NCBI GenBank assembly: GCA_963748315.1
Contig: CAVVIK010000010.1
Span: forward strand, 382,825 to 446,824
Length of the DNA stretch: 64,000 nucleotides
DNA from: DASPHG01 sp963748315
Lineage (GTDB): Bacteria > Actinomycetota > Thermoleophilia > Solirubrobacterales > Thermoleophilaceae
Direction of reading: 5' to 3'
Positions within the stretch are counted from its first letter, which is position 1, and every line of letters starts with the position of its first letter. Of the stretch, positions 25,387 through 34,213 are shown piece by piece. A program made the position numbers and the translations under genes. The notes beneath the pieces are model-generated. The model did no database searches and was not told the DNA's origin. It saw nothing but the letters and a program-made list of their open reading frames with translations.

Positions 25387-27996
25387 GTGGCAGCCGAGAC
25401 CCGCGAGCTATTCCTGATCGACGGCAACAGCCTGGTGTACCGCGCGTTCTACGCCCTGCCGGAGACGATCGCGACATCGACCGGGCAGCCGACCAACGCG
25501 ATCTTCGGGTTCGCGTCGATGCTCGTGAAGATCCTGACCGAGTACGGGTCGCAGCCGACGGTGGTGGCCTGGGACGCCGGGATGTCGGGTCGCGAGGAGG
25601 TCTCGACGGAGTACAAGGCGGGTCGCAGAAAGCGTCCCGACCTGCTGAGCGAGCAGTGGCCGCACATGCATCCGCTCGTCGAGGCCTTCGGCTACCGGAA
25701 CGTCAAGGTCGACGGGTACGAGGCGGACGACGTGATCGCGACGCTCGCGCGCCAGGCACGCGAGAAGGGGATCGACGTGATGGTCGTCACCGGCGACCGC
25801 GACATGTTCCAGATCGTCGGCGACGGCGTGCGTGTGATGGCGACGAGCCGCGGGATCACCGAGACCAAGCTCTACGACCGGCAGGGCGTGATCGACCGAT
25901 ACGGAATCCCGCCGGAGTCGATTCCCGACTTCTACGGGCTGAAGGGCGACACGTCGGACAACATCCCGGGCGTCCCCGGCATCGGCGACAAGACGGCGTC
26001 GGACCTGCTGCAGCGCTTCGGCGACCTCGAGACGGTCCTCGCCTCGATCGACGAGATCTCGGGGGCAAAGCGCAAGGAGAACCTGACGAACCACGCCGAC
26101 GACGCGCGCATGTCGAAGGAGCTCGCGACGATCCAGACCGACGTCCCGGTCGAGATCGACCTGGAGGAGGTCCACGCCGCCGAGCCCGACCGGTCGGCGA
26201 TCCGCGAGACCTTCCGCGTGTTCGAGCTGCGCGACCCGCTGCGGCGGCTCGAGGAGGCGCTCGGCGCGGAGGAGGCCGGAGCCCCCGCACCGTCCGCGAC
26301 GACGATCGAGGTGCGTGCCGTCAAGACCGCGCCGGCGGGCTTGTCCCAGCTCGACGGCGAGCTGGCGGCCCTGGCCGCGGAGCGGCCGCAGGCCGACGAG
26401 CCGGCTCAGGGCGAGCTGCTGCCTGCCGAGCCCGCCGCCGAGCCGCTTCGCTTCGCGGCGTACGCGGGCGGGGACGCGATGGTCGGCGAGGCCGAGACGC
26501 TCGCCGCGGTGACGCTGGGGTGGGGCGAGCGGCCGGTTGTCGCTCACGACTGGAAGTCGATCGCGTCGCCGGAGGAGCCCTGCTCGACGCCCTCGCTCGA
26601 GCACGACACGCTCGTCGCCGCCTATCTGCTCGATCCGGCGGGCCGTGCGTATCCGCTCGAGGAGCTGCTCGAGAACGAGGGCATCGGCGTCTCCGTGAAG
26701 GGGGCCAACGGCCTCGCGCAGGACGTTGTGGGCACGCGGGTGCTGGCCGAGCGCCAGCGCGAGCGCCTCGAGGAGCTGGGGCTGACGCGGCTGCTGCGCG
26801 AGGTCGAGCTTCCGCTGGTGGAGGTCCTGATCGAGATGGAGCGCACCGGTGTGAAGCTGGACGTTGCCCGCGTGTCGGAGATCTCGGGAGGCGTCGTGGA
26901 GCGGATCGGCACGCTCGAGCGCGAGATCTGGGAGCTGGCGGGCGAGGAGTTCACGATCGGATCGCCCCAGCAGCTCTCGGAGATCCTGTTCAACAAGCTC
27001 GGCTTGTCGAAGAAGCGGCGCGGCAAGACCGGCTTCTCCACCGACGCGCGCGTGCTCCAGGCGATCCGCGGCGAGCACCCGATCGTCGAGAAGATCGAGG
27101 ACTGGCGCGAGCTCTCGAAGCTGAAGTCGACATACCTCGACGCACTGCCGGAGCTGATCGACGCCCAGACGGGCCGCCTCCACACGACCTTCAACCAGAC
27201 GGCCACGACGACGGGACGCCTCTCGAGCACGAACCCGAACCTCCAGAACGTGCCGATTCGGACCGAGCTGGGGCGCGAGATCAGGTCGTGCTTCGTCGCC
27301 GAGGAGGGCCACAAGCTGATCTCGGCCGACTACTCGCAGGTCGAGCTGCGCGTGCTCGCACACATCGCCGGCGAGGACGCGCTGAAGGAGATCTTCCGGC
27401 GCGGCGAGGACGTCCACACCGCGACCGCCGGCACGATCCTCGGGACCGCGCCCGAGGACGTCGACCCCGGCACGCGCTCGAAGGCGAAGATGGTCAACTA
27501 CGGGATCGTGTACGGGCTCTCCGCCTACGGCCTGGCCGACCGGCTGCAGATCCCGCAGGACGAGGCGCAGGAGTTCATCGACCGTTACCTCGACGGCTTC
27601 CCGAAGGTCAAGGAGTTCATCGAGTCGACGATCGAGCACGCGCGCGAGGAGGGGTACGTCTCGACCCTGTTCGGGCGCATCCGGCGCATACCCGAGCTCC
27701 GCGCGCGGCAGTGGACCACGCGCTCGCTCGGCGAGCGGCTCGCGGTCAACACCGTGATCCAGGGGACCGCGGCGGACATCCTCAAGGTCGCGATGCTGCG
27801 CACGCACGCCGCGCTGTCCGACATGGACACCAAGCTCGTGCTGACGGTCCACGACGAGCTGCTGTTCGAGGCTCCGGACGACGAGGTCGAGGCCGCGAAG
27901 GAGATCGTGCTGCGCGAGATGGAAGAGGCGTACGAGCTCGAGCCGCCGCTCGAGGTCGACGTGGGGGTGGGTGTCAACTGGACGGACGCGAAGTAG
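25387..27996 (+). CDS. polA: DNA polymerase I
   Basis: 869 residues. The N-terminal 5'-3' exonuclease (about 1-290) begins LFLIDGNSLVYRAFYALP and has GYEADDVIATLA and the helix-hairpin-helix DTSDNIPGVPGIGDKTA. The middle region (about 330-480) keeps the fold but lacks the acidic DxE/D residues, so proofreading is probably lost, as in Taq and many actinobacterial enzymes. Polymerase motifs are A (DYSQVELRVLAHIAGE), B (RSKAKMVNYGIVYG) and C (VHDELLFE). The frame is intact over 2.6 kb. GTG start, likely leaderless. Confidence 0.97.
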   Translation: MAAETRELFLIDGNSLVYRAFYALPETIATSTGQPTNAIFGFASMLVKILTEYGSQPTVVAWDAGMSGREEVSTEYKAGRRKRPDLLSEQWPHMHPLVEAFGYRNVKVDGYEADDVIATLARQAREKGIDVMVVTGDRDMFQIVGDGVRVMATSRGITETKLYDRQGVIDRYGIPPESIPDFYGLKGDTSDNIPGVPGIGDKTASDLLQRFGDLETVLASIDEISGAKRKENLTNHADDARMSKELATIQTDVPVEIDLEEVHAAEPDRSAIRETFRVFELRDPLRRLEEALGAEEAGAPAPSATTIEVRAVKTAPAGLSQLDGELAALAAERPQADEPAQGELLPAEPAAEPLRFAAYAGGDAMVGEAETLAAVTLGWGERPVVAHDWKSIASPEEPCSTPSLEHDTLVAAYLLDPAGRAYPLEELLENEGIGVSVKGANGLAQDVVGTRVLAERQRERLEELGLTRLLREVELPLVEVLIEMERTGVKLDVARVSEISGGVVERIGTLEREIWELAGEEFTIGSPQQLSEILFNKLGLSKKRRGKTGFSTDARVLQAIRGEHPIVEKIEDWRELSKLKSTYLDALPELIDAQTGRLHTTFNQTATTTGRLSSTNPNLQNVPIRTELGREIRSCFVAEEGHKLISADYSQVELRVLAHIAGEDALKEIFRRGEDVHTATAGTILGTAPEDVDPGTRSKAKMVNYGIVYGLSAYGLADRLQIPQDEAQEFIDRYLDGFPKVKEFIESTIEHAREEGYVSTLFGRIRRIPELRARQWTTRSLGERLAVNTVIQGTAADILKVAMLRTHAALSDMDTKLVLTVHDELLFEAPDDEVEAAKEIVLREMEEAYELEPPLEVDVGVGVNWTDAK

Positions 27997-28439
27997 TGAC
28001 GAAGGAATCGGCGGTCATGCTCACCGTCTTCGCCGGCGGCCTGATTGCGATGCAGGCGCCGATCAACTCGATGCTGGGCCGGTCCGTGGGGACCTTCGCC
28101 GCGGCGAGCGTGTCGTTCGTCGTCGGGACGATCGCGCTCGTCTTCATCACGCTGCTGGTTGGCGGCGGCTTCGGCGACCTCGGCGAGGCCCGCCACCTGT
28201 CCTGGTACTACCTCATGGGCGGCGTCCTCGGAGCCGTCTACGTGACGACTGCGCTGGTCGCGGTGCGCGAGCTCGGAGCCGGCGGCGTTACCGCCGCGAC
28301 GATCGCCGGCCAGCTCACGCTGTCGCTCGTGATCGACCAGCTCGGCATCCTCGGCGTGGACGAGCGCGCGATCACGTGGGACCGGGTCCTGGGCGTGCTC
28401 TTGCTTGCGGTCGGCACGGTCTTGATCGTGCGCGAATAG
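27996..28439 (+). CDS. DMT-superfamily transporter, YdcZ/DUF606 type
   Basis: 147 residues with four to five helices: MLTVFAGGLIAMQAPINSML, then SFVVGTIALVFITLLVGGG, then LGAVYVTTALVAVRELGAGG and a final helix. The single DUF606 repeat is normal for this family, which often works as paired halves. GTG overlaps the polA stop by one base. Substrate unknown. Confidence 0.85.
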   Translation: MTKESAVMLTVFAGGLIAMQAPINSMLGRSVGTFAAASVSFVVGTIALVFITLLVGGGFGDLGEARHLSWYYLMGGVLGAVYVTTALVAVRELGAGGVTAATIAGQLTLSLVIDQLGILGVDERAITWDRVLGVLLLAVGTVLIVRE

Positions 28440-28444
28440 GGGCG

Positions 28445-28450
28445 TACATT
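28445..28450 (+). promoter_or_regulatory. Candidate -10 box of the 64-residue membrane protein gene
   Basis: TACATT ends 6 nt before the ATG at 28457, and no Shine-Dalgarno sequence is present. Confidence 0.45.
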
Positions 28451-28456
28451 CGTGAC

Positions 28457-28651
28457 ATGGCCGCTCATGTACGACACGCCTTCTGGGTCGCGTGCGGGTC
28501 GCTCGTCCTGCTCGGGATCTTCTTCGCCGCGCTCGGCGCGTTCGACCCCACCGAGGCCGTCGGGCTGACCATCGCACTGCTCGTGCTCGCCGCGCTCTGG
28601 CTCGCGCACGAGTGGGGCGGTATGTGGCGCGACGAGCATCACGCGCGATAG
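28457..28651 (+). CDS. Small two-helix membrane protein (64 residues)
   Basis: It begins MAAHVRHAFWVACGSLVLLG, with helices about 9-27 and 36-53. The loop FAALGAFDPTEAVGLTIALL resembles FAAFGAIDFGEALTASLIAL in the next protein, so the two are paralogues. The tail is EWGGMWRDEHHAR. The function is not known. Its own -10-like box suggests independent, leaderless expression. Confidence 0.65.
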   Translation: MAAHVRHAFWVACGSLVLLGIFFAALGAFDPTEAVGLTIALLVLAALWLAHEWGGMWRDEHHAR

Positions 28652-28654
28652 GGT
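28649..28654 (+). promoter_or_regulatory. Candidate -10 box of the 113-residue membrane protein gene
   Basis: TAGGGT overlaps the preceding TAG stop and ends 8 nt before the ATG at 28663. Confidence 0.45.
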
Positions 28655-28662
28655 CCCGCGCC

Positions 28663-29004
28663 ATGGAAGAGCAGCCGATAGCAGCGCCGTCGGAACCCGA
28701 GCGACGCACGGACGATCGCCGCTCCACCATGAGCATCGGCGGCCGCCGCCGCGCCCCGCGCCGCGCCGCGGACCGCGCCAGGCTCCTCCGCGACATGGCG
28801 GCGCTCGTGTTCGCCCTGTGCGGCGGGCTGGCGGTCGTCTACCTGTTCTTCGCGGCGTTCGGGGCGATCGACTTCGGCGAGGCGCTGACGGCCTCGCTCA
28901 TCGCGCTCGGGCTGGGACTGATCTGGATGATCGGCTTCGGCTACCGGATCCGCAGCCACGCGGAGCGGGCGCAGCGCGGCGACCGCGAACGGCGCGGTTT
29001 CTGA
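28663..29004 (+). CDS. Small two-helix membrane protein, paralogue of its neighbour (113 residues)
   Basis: A basic, Arg-rich cytoplasmic N-terminus (about 1-42) precedes two helices, MAALVFALCGGLAVVYLFFA and LTASLIALGLGLIWMIGFGY. The loop between them matches the 64-residue protein upstream. The tail is RSHAERAQRGDRERRGF. No function assigned. ATG at 28663 is chosen for the TAGGGT box 8 nt upstream. Confidence 0.65.
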   Translation: MEEQPIAAPSEPERRTDDRRSTMSIGGRRRAPRRAADRARLLRDMAALVFALCGGLAVVYLFFAAFGAIDFGEALTASLIALGLGLIWMIGFGYRIRSHAERAQRGDRERRGF

Positions 29005-29023
29005 CCTAACCGTCTTCCTGCCG

Positions 29024-29509
29024 GTGCTCGGCGCCGTGGTTCTGCATGCGCCGGTGCTCCGCTACGACCTGCTGAAGCCGCTCAAACGGCCGATCTCGAA
29101 TCGGCTCTTCGGGTCGAACAAGACGTGGCGGGGCGCGCTGGTGATGTTCACGGGCGTCCTGCTGGCGACAGGCGTGCGTCTGGGAGCTCATGCCGGACTC
29201 GATTCAGGACGAGTCGTGGCTCGTGGTGGGCGCTTTGATCGGAGCCGGGACGGTGCTCGGCGAGCTGCCGAACAGCTTCCTCAAGCGCAGGCTCGGGATC
29301 GGGCCGGGGAGCGGCGTCTGACGCCGGGCGGGATCGCGCTAGTCGTTTACGACCAGGCGGACTTCGTCCCGGGCATCGCGCTCTGTCTGCTGCCCGTCTG
29401 GACGATGCCGCTCGACACGCTGCTGATCGGGTTCGTGGCCGTTGCCGCCGTTCACTTCGGCGTCAACGTGGTCGGCTACGCGATCGGAGCGCGCGACCAG
29501 CCCATCTGA
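29024..29509 (+). CDS. CDP-archaeol synthase-like membrane protein (CarS/PF01864 type, frameshifted)
   Basis: Family members transfer CMP to an isoprenoid or acyl glycerol-phosphate lipid. Visible are LHAPVLRYDLLKPLKRPISN, LFGSNKTWRG (the NKTWRG motif), then in a second frame VLGELPNSFLKRRLGIGPG, then back in the first frame YDQADFVPGIALCLLPVW. Two compensating indels (about 29180 and 29315) are needed to join them. Together they give a normal ~160-residue CarS-like protein with four or five helices. GTG start is uncertain. It converges on a geranylgeranyl-reductase-like gene. Confidence 0.7.
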   Translation: MLGAVVLHAPVLRYDLLKPLKRPISNRLFGSNKTWRGALVMFTGVLLATGVRLGAHAGLDSGRVVARGGRFDRSRDGARRAAEQLPQAQARDRAGERRLTPGGIALVVYDQADFVPGIALCLLPVWTMPLDTLLIGFVAVAAVHFGVNVVGYAIGARDQPI

Positions 29510-30578
29510 CGGAGCGGGGGCGATCCGCAGGTAGTGCCCGAACGCCCAGTGCGACAGCGCAGGCCGGCCCATGGCGCCCACGACGCCGCGAAGCAGTCGC
29601 GGCGGGATGCGCGGGACCACCCGCTGGGCGCGCAGCATCAGGTCGAACTTCCACCGGTGCCGGTCACTGAAGGCGCCGTAGCGAGCGAGCGCCTGGTCCC
29701 GCGTAGCACGCCCCTCGACGACGGCTTGCAACTCACGCCCGCACGCGATGCCGAAGTGCCAGGCGGTGCGGATGCCCTCCGCGGTCAGGGGGATGCAGTG
29801 GCCCGCCGAGTCACCCGCGAAGAAGATCTCGTCGTCGACCGCCGCTCGGATCTTGTGCGGGATCCAGTTGCCCTGGTAGCGGACCGCGTCCTCGCCGAGG
29901 TCGGTCGCCAGCCGGACGGTCGGCTCCTTGACGTGGTAGCGCGGGTCGAACGACCCGACCCCGATCCGGAGCTCGTCGTCGGCCGGGAAGCTCCACCCGT
30001 AGCCGGCGGGCACGTACGACCGGTCGATCCACAGCTCGAGGTCACCGCCCGAGCCGTGCGGGTGGACCTCGAGGCCGCGCGACAACGGCGCTTCGGGCGG
30101 CTGGTAGCCGTCACCCGCGAGGACGCGGCGCCAGCCGAGCGCGTCCACGATCAGCGGCGCCGACAGGTCTCCACGGTCCGTGTGCACCGTCATGCCCGGT
30201 CCGCCCGTTCACCTTCGCGGTCTCGAACTCGGCCTCGTTCTGCTCGTCGAGCAGCTCGCATAGGCGCGGGTAGTCGAACGTCGAGAACGTGAACGGCAGC
30301 GGCCACGCCGAGGTGCCGTGCGGCGTATGGACGACCAGCCGGTCGAAGGTCTGCTTCATCGACCCCTCGAGCCCAAGCGCGCGGATCCATTCGGTAGGGG
30401 CCGCGCATGCGGACGTCTGCCGCTCGCCCACCTCGTAGCGGTCCACGATCAACACGCGCGCGCCGCGCAGCTCGCGTGCAACCGCGAGGCCCGCGAAGCT
30501 CGCTCCGCAGATCAGGACGTCGTACTCCCCGCCCAGAGGAGTGCGGTCGCTGCCCCGCTTCGTTCGCCGCTTTGGCAT
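29339..30578 (-). CDS. Geranylgeranyl reductase-family FAD oxidoreductase (frameshifted)
   Basis: The FAD-binding motif is YDVLICGASFAGLAVARELR, then GERQTSACAAPTEWIRALGL. GYGWSFPADDELRIGVGS and FAGDSAGHCIPLTAEGIRTA are the diagnostic second FAD motifs. One extra base near 30200 breaks the frame: AKVNGRTG continues as MTVHTDRGDLSAPLIVDALG. The written frame ends at 29339 and overlaps the CarS-like gene. A one-base correction near 29520 would instead stop it at about 29476. Family members reduce isoprenoid chains of lipids, quinones or chlorophyll. Confidence 0.8.
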
Positions 30579-30586
30579 GGCGACCG

Positions 30587-30606
30587 AGAGTACATGCCGC
30601 TACCCT
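30587..30606. promoter_or_regulatory. Divergent leaderless promoters of rpsA and the reductase gene
   Basis: TACTCT on the minus strand (30592-30587) ends 8 nt before the reductase ATG. TACCCT on the plus strand (30601-30606) ends 9 nt before the rpsA GTG. Only 37 bp separate the two starts. Confidence 0.5.
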
Positions 30607-30615
30607 GTCCCGTTC

Positions 30616-31947
30616 GTGGCTGAAGCCGACACGATTACCCCTGCCTCCGCCCAGGAGAACGGCCTGTTCATCGAGGTCGATGGGCAGATGGTCCCCAACT
30701 ACGACGCGACGCTCGTCCTCTTCGAGGAGGGCGATGTCGTCTCGGGTGAGGTCGTTCGAATCGACAAGGACGAGGTGCTCGTCGACATCGGCTACAAGTC
30801 GGAGGGCGTCATCCCCGCGAACGAGCTGTCGATCCGCAAGTCGATCGACCCCGCGGACGAGGTGTCGCTCGGCGAGGAGGTCGACGCGCTCGTCCTCACC
30901 AAGGAGGACCAGGACGGGCGCCTGATCCTGTCGAAGAAGCGCGCCCGCTTCGAGAAGGCGTGGCGCCGGATCGAGTCCGCCGCCGAGACGGGCGAGCCGG
31001 TCAAGGGCACCGTCATCGAGGTCGTCAAGGGCGGGCTGATCATCGACCTCGGCGTGCGCGGCTTCCTGCCCGCGTCGCTGGTCGACATCCGGCGCGTGCA
31101 GAACCTCGACGAGTTCATGGGCCAGACGATCGAGTGCCGCGTCATCGAGCTGAACCGCTCCCGCAACAACGTGGTGCTGTCGCGCCGCGCCGTCCTGGAG
31201 GAGGAGCGCAAGGAGCAGCGCCAGCAGATCCTCGACCGGCTCCAGCCGGGCCAGGTCGTGGAGGGCGCGATCTCGAACATCGTCGACTTCGGCGCCTTCG
31301 TGGACCTCGACGGCATCGACGGCCTGATCCACATCTCCGAGCTCTCGTGGAGTCACGTCAACCACCCGTCGGAGATCCTCTCGATCGGAGACGTCGTGCC
31401 GGTCAAGGTGCTCGACATCGACCGCGACCGCCAGCGGATCTCGCTCGGCCTCAAGCAGACGCAGGAGGATCCGTGGCAGCGTGTCATGGACACCTACAAC
31501 CTCGGTGACGAGCTCGAGGGGACGGTCACGAAGGTCGTCACCTTCGGCGCGTTCGTCGAGATCCTCGACGGCGTCGAGGGCCTCGTCCACATCTCCGAGC
31601 TCGCACATCACCATGTCGAGAACCCGCGCGAGGTCGTCAACCAGGGCGACAAGGTGCGCGTGAAGATCCTCGAGATCGACTCCGAGCGCCGCCGGCTGTC
31701 GCTCAGCCTCAAGCGCGTCGAGGACCAGGTGCTGCCGCTGCGCGAGGGCGCACCGCCGCCGGATGACGCCCCGCCGGAGGAGCTCGGGGAGGTGCGCGAC
31801 CTCGGCTTGTCCGAGGACGTGTTCGCCGGCGCAGAGACGCCCCCGCCGGCCGAGGAGGATCCCCCGGTCGAGACTCATCCCGACGCCGACGACGTGCCGG
31901 CCGAGGCGGAAGAGCAGCCCGCGCAGGGGGAGGACCAGCCGGCCTGA
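30616..31947 (+). CDS. rpsA: 30S ribosomal protein S1
   Basis: 443 residues with four S1 RNA-binding repeats, the actinobacterial form. Repeat starts are GDVVSGEVVRIDKDEVLVDI, GEPVKGTVIEVVKGGLIIDL, GQVVEGAISNIVDFGAFVDL and GDELEGTVTKVVTFGAFVEI. An acidic Pro/Glu-rich tail of about 75 residues follows. GTG at 30616 is chosen over an ORF start at 30541, which would overlap the divergent gene, and because TACCCT lies 9 nt upstream. coaE follows with an overlapping start. Confidence 0.95.
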   Translation: MAEADTITPASAQENGLFIEVDGQMVPNYDATLVLFEEGDVVSGEVVRIDKDEVLVDIGYKSEGVIPANELSIRKSIDPADEVSLGEEVDALVLTKEDQDGRLILSKKRARFEKAWRRIESAAETGEPVKGTVIEVVKGGLIIDLGVRGFLPASLVDIRRVQNLDEFMGQTIECRVIELNRSRNNVVLSRRAVLEEERKEQRQQILDRLQPGQVVEGAISNIVDFGAFVDLDGIDGLIHISELSWSHVNHPSEILSIGDVVPVKVLDIDRDRQRISLGLKQTQEDPWQRVMDTYNLGDELEGTVTKVVTFGAFVEILDGVEGLVHISELAHHHVENPREVVNQGDKVRVKILEIDSERRRLSLSLKRVEDQVLPLREGAPPPDDAPPEELGEVRDLGLSEDVFAGAETPPPAEEDPPVETHPDADDVPAEAEEQPAQGEDQPA

Positions 31948-32529
31948 GCATCCCGGTCGTCGGCCTCACGGGGGGCATCGGCGCGGGCAAGTCCGAGGCG
32001 CTGGCGGCGTTCGAACGCCTGGGCGCCGCGACGCTGTCGACGGACGCCGTCGTACATGACCTCCTGGCGAGCGCCGACGTGCGCGACCTCCTGGCTGAGC
32101 GCTGGGGCGAGGACGTCGCGCCGGGAGGTGCGGTCGATCGCGCCGCGGTCGCGCGGATCGTCTTCGAGCGGCCCGAGGAGCGCGAGTGGCTTCAGGGCGT
32201 CCTGTGGCCGCGCGTCGGCGAGCGCGTCGCCGGGTGGCGCGCCGAGCTCGACCGACCGCGACCCGCAGCCGCGCGCCGCGATCGTCGAGGTCCCGCTCCT
32301 GTTCGAGTCGGGCATGGAAGCGGTGTTCGACAAAACCGTCGCGGTGATCGCCGACGAGGAACTGCGGGCTGAGCGGGCCGGCGGCCGCGGCCACGAAGGG
32401 CTCGAGGGGAGAACTTCTGCCCAGCTTTCCCAGGACGAAAAGTCGCAACGTGCGGACTTCACCGTCCGCAACGACGGCAGCCTGCAAGAGTTGGAGGAGA
32501 AGCTCTCCGAACTGCTCGACTCGCTATGA
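31944..32529 (+). CDS. coaE: Dephospho-CoA kinase (frameshifted; apparent CTG start)
   Basis: Final step of coenzyme A synthesis. The P-loop is GLTGGIGAGKS, then LSTDAVVHDLL, and EVPLLFESGMEAVFDKTVAV and TVRNDGSLQELEEKL mark the C-terminal half. One extra base near 32270 separates the halves. No in-frame ATG, GTG or TTG exists between the upstream stop and 32079, which is already past the P-loop. The CTG at 31944, overlapping the rpsA stop (CTGA), is the only sensible start. The S1-CoaE order is common in actinobacteria. Confidence 0.88.
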
Positions 32530-33161
32530 GCACCGCCACCTACCGCGCTCGACGAACACGACGCCGCGCGACCGTGCGGCGCCGACGGCTGGCCGCGCTC
32601 GTGATGCTGCTCGGGGCGGGTGCCATCGCGGTGGCGATCGCCGGCATCGCGGGCTACGGGCCGCTGGCAGACGAGGTGCTGGAGATCAGGCTGCCGCTCC
32701 AACACGAGGACATCATTCGCCAGCAGGCCGCCGACAAGGACGTCGACGCCGCGCTGATCGCGGCCGTGATCTTCGAGGAGTCGAAGTTCCGCGACCAGAC
32801 CTCGCACGCGGGTGCGCGCGGGCTGATGCAGATCACGCCCGGGACAGCCGACTACATCGCGCAGAAGTCGGGCGGGATCGCGTTCGAGCAGGGAGACCTC
32901 GCGAGCCCGCAGATCAACATCGCCTACGGCGCCTGGTACCTGGATTACCTCACGGAGAAGTACGACGGGCATGAGCTGGCCGCGATCGCGGCCTACAACG
33001 CGGGCGAGGGCACGGTCGACCAGTGGGTCGGCACGGCCGGCGGCCTGGAGGTCTTCGACGAGGGCGACATCGCCTTTCCCGAGACGCGCGAGTACGTCGA
33101 CGGCGTGATGGACCACCGCGCCGCGTACCGCAAGCACTACTCGGACCAGCTCGGCTACTAG
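32526..33161 (+). CDS. Lytic transglycosylase (SLT domain)
   Basis: 211 residues. An Arg-rich cytoplasmic N-terminus and a signal-anchor helix (about 23-45) lead to an SLT domain. The catalytic Glu lies in IFEESKFRDQ. HAGARGLMQITPGTADYI and AAIAAYNAGEGTVDQWV are the two other family motifs. It should cleave peptidoglycan glycan strands at the outer face of the membrane. ATG overlaps the coaE stop. Confidence 0.93.
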   Translation: MSTATYRARRTRRRATVRRRRLAALVMLLGAGAIAVAIAGIAGYGPLADEVLEIRLPLQHEDIIRQQAADKDVDAALIAAVIFEESKFRDQTSHAGARGLMQITPGTADYIAQKSGGIAFEQGDLASPQINIAYGAWYLDYLTEKYDGHELAAIAAYNAGEGTVDQWVGTAGGLEVFDEGDIAFPETREYVDGVMDHRAAYRKHYSDQLGY

Positions 33162-34213
33162 ATAACCGCGAGCAGGCGTTCGAGGTCCGACTCGTCGTTC
33201 CAGGCGCCGACGGAGGCGCGCAGGAGGTTGCGGCCGGGGAGCTCGCGGATCAGGACGCCCGCCTCGCGGGCGCGCTCGTTGACCGCGGTGGCGTCCTCGC
33301 AGTCCCACGCGACCAGCGTCGTGTCGCCGCGCGGGCGCACGGTGTGGCCGCGGTCCTCGAGCAGCTCGGCCAGGCGTGCCGCAAGCTCGACGCCGCCCGT
33401 GTGGACCGCATTCCAGCCTGCCTCGGCCAGGACGTCGAGCGACGCCAACGCGAAGCGTGACGTCTCGCCGGCGAGCGCCGGCGTGTCCCACGCACGGCTG
33501 TCCGACCACCGCTCCGAGTCGAGGCCCGCGGCCGGGTCGGAGAGGGTCACGTAGCTCGGGATCAGCGACGGCACGCGCTCGCGAAACTCGGGCGCGACGT
33601 AGAGCATCCCGCTCCCGTCGGGTCCGCAGAGCCACTTCTGGCCCGAGCCCGCGTAGGCCGCGCACCCGAGCACCTTCACGTCCACCGGCACGGCGCCGAC
33701 CCCCTGCGCGCCGTCGTAGACGACCGGGACGCCGACCGATGCGAGCGCGGCGGGCGCCAGCCGGCCGGTGATCCAGCTGACGTGCGAGCAGACGACGGCG
33801 GTGGTGGAGACCTCGACCGCGTCGGCGAGGTCGTCGAACGGCGCAACGATGACGTCCGCGCCGCGCCGCCGGGCAGCGCCGAGCGGCCCGTACACGCCGG
33901 GATGCTCCTCGTCCGAGGTGACGATCGTGTCGCCGGGGCCCAGCCCGGCCACGACCGTCGCGATCCCCTCGCTCGTGGAGGTCGTGAGCGAGATCTCGTC
34001 GGGCGCGCAGCCGAGGCGTGCGGCGTACTCCGCCGCCTGCCGCTTGCGCATCTCCTGCCGGCGCTCGAAGTAGGCCGCATGACGGCCCTCGCGCGCCTGC
34101 AGCTCGACCTCGTCGGCCGCGGCCTCGGCCGCGCGCCGCGGCACCGGCCCGTTGCTGCCCGTGTTCAGGAACGCCACCCGCTCGCAGGCCGGGAACTCGG
34201 CGCGCAGGCTCAC
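33158..34213 (-). CDS. Class V aminotransferase-family PLP enzyme
   Basis: 351 residues. Motifs are FLNTGSNGPVPRRAAEA at the N-terminus, TTSTSEGIATVVAGL, VVYDGAQGVGAVPVDVK with the PLP-binding Asp, and the Schiff-base lysine K193 in AYAGSGQKWLCGPDG. The fold matches cysteine desulfurase/isopenicillin epimerase-like enzymes. The catalytic Cys loop of desulfurases is not evident, so the reaction is unassigned. It overlaps the amidohydrolase stop, so the two are co-transcribed. Confidence 0.88.
   Translation of the reverse strand: MSLRAEFPACERVAFLNTGSNGPVPRRAAEAAADEVELQAREGRHAAYFERRQEMRKRQAAEYAARLGCAPDEISLTTSTSEGIATVVAGLGPGDTIVTSDEEHPGVYGPLGAARRRGADVIVAPFDDLADAVEVSTTAVVCSHVSWITGRLAPAALASVGVPVVYDGAQGVGAVPVDVKVLGCAAYAGSGQKWLCGPDGSGMLYVAPEFRERVPSLIPSYVTLSDPAAGLDSERWSDSRAWDTPALAGETSRFALASLDVLAEAGWNAVHTGGVELAARLAELLEDRGHTVRPRGDTTLVAWDCEDATAVNERAREAGVLIRELPGRNLLRASVGAWNDESDLERLLAVI

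Noticed and set aside
25408..27852. Long minus-strand open frame opposite polA
   Set aside because: Composition is the typical antisense of a GC3-rich gene, with no domain. polA is intact on the other strand.
32260..32300. Programmed ribosomal frameshifting in coaE (and similar genes)
   Set aside because: No slippery heptamer or downstream pseudoknot is apparent, and the many unrelated genes affected argue for consensus errors.
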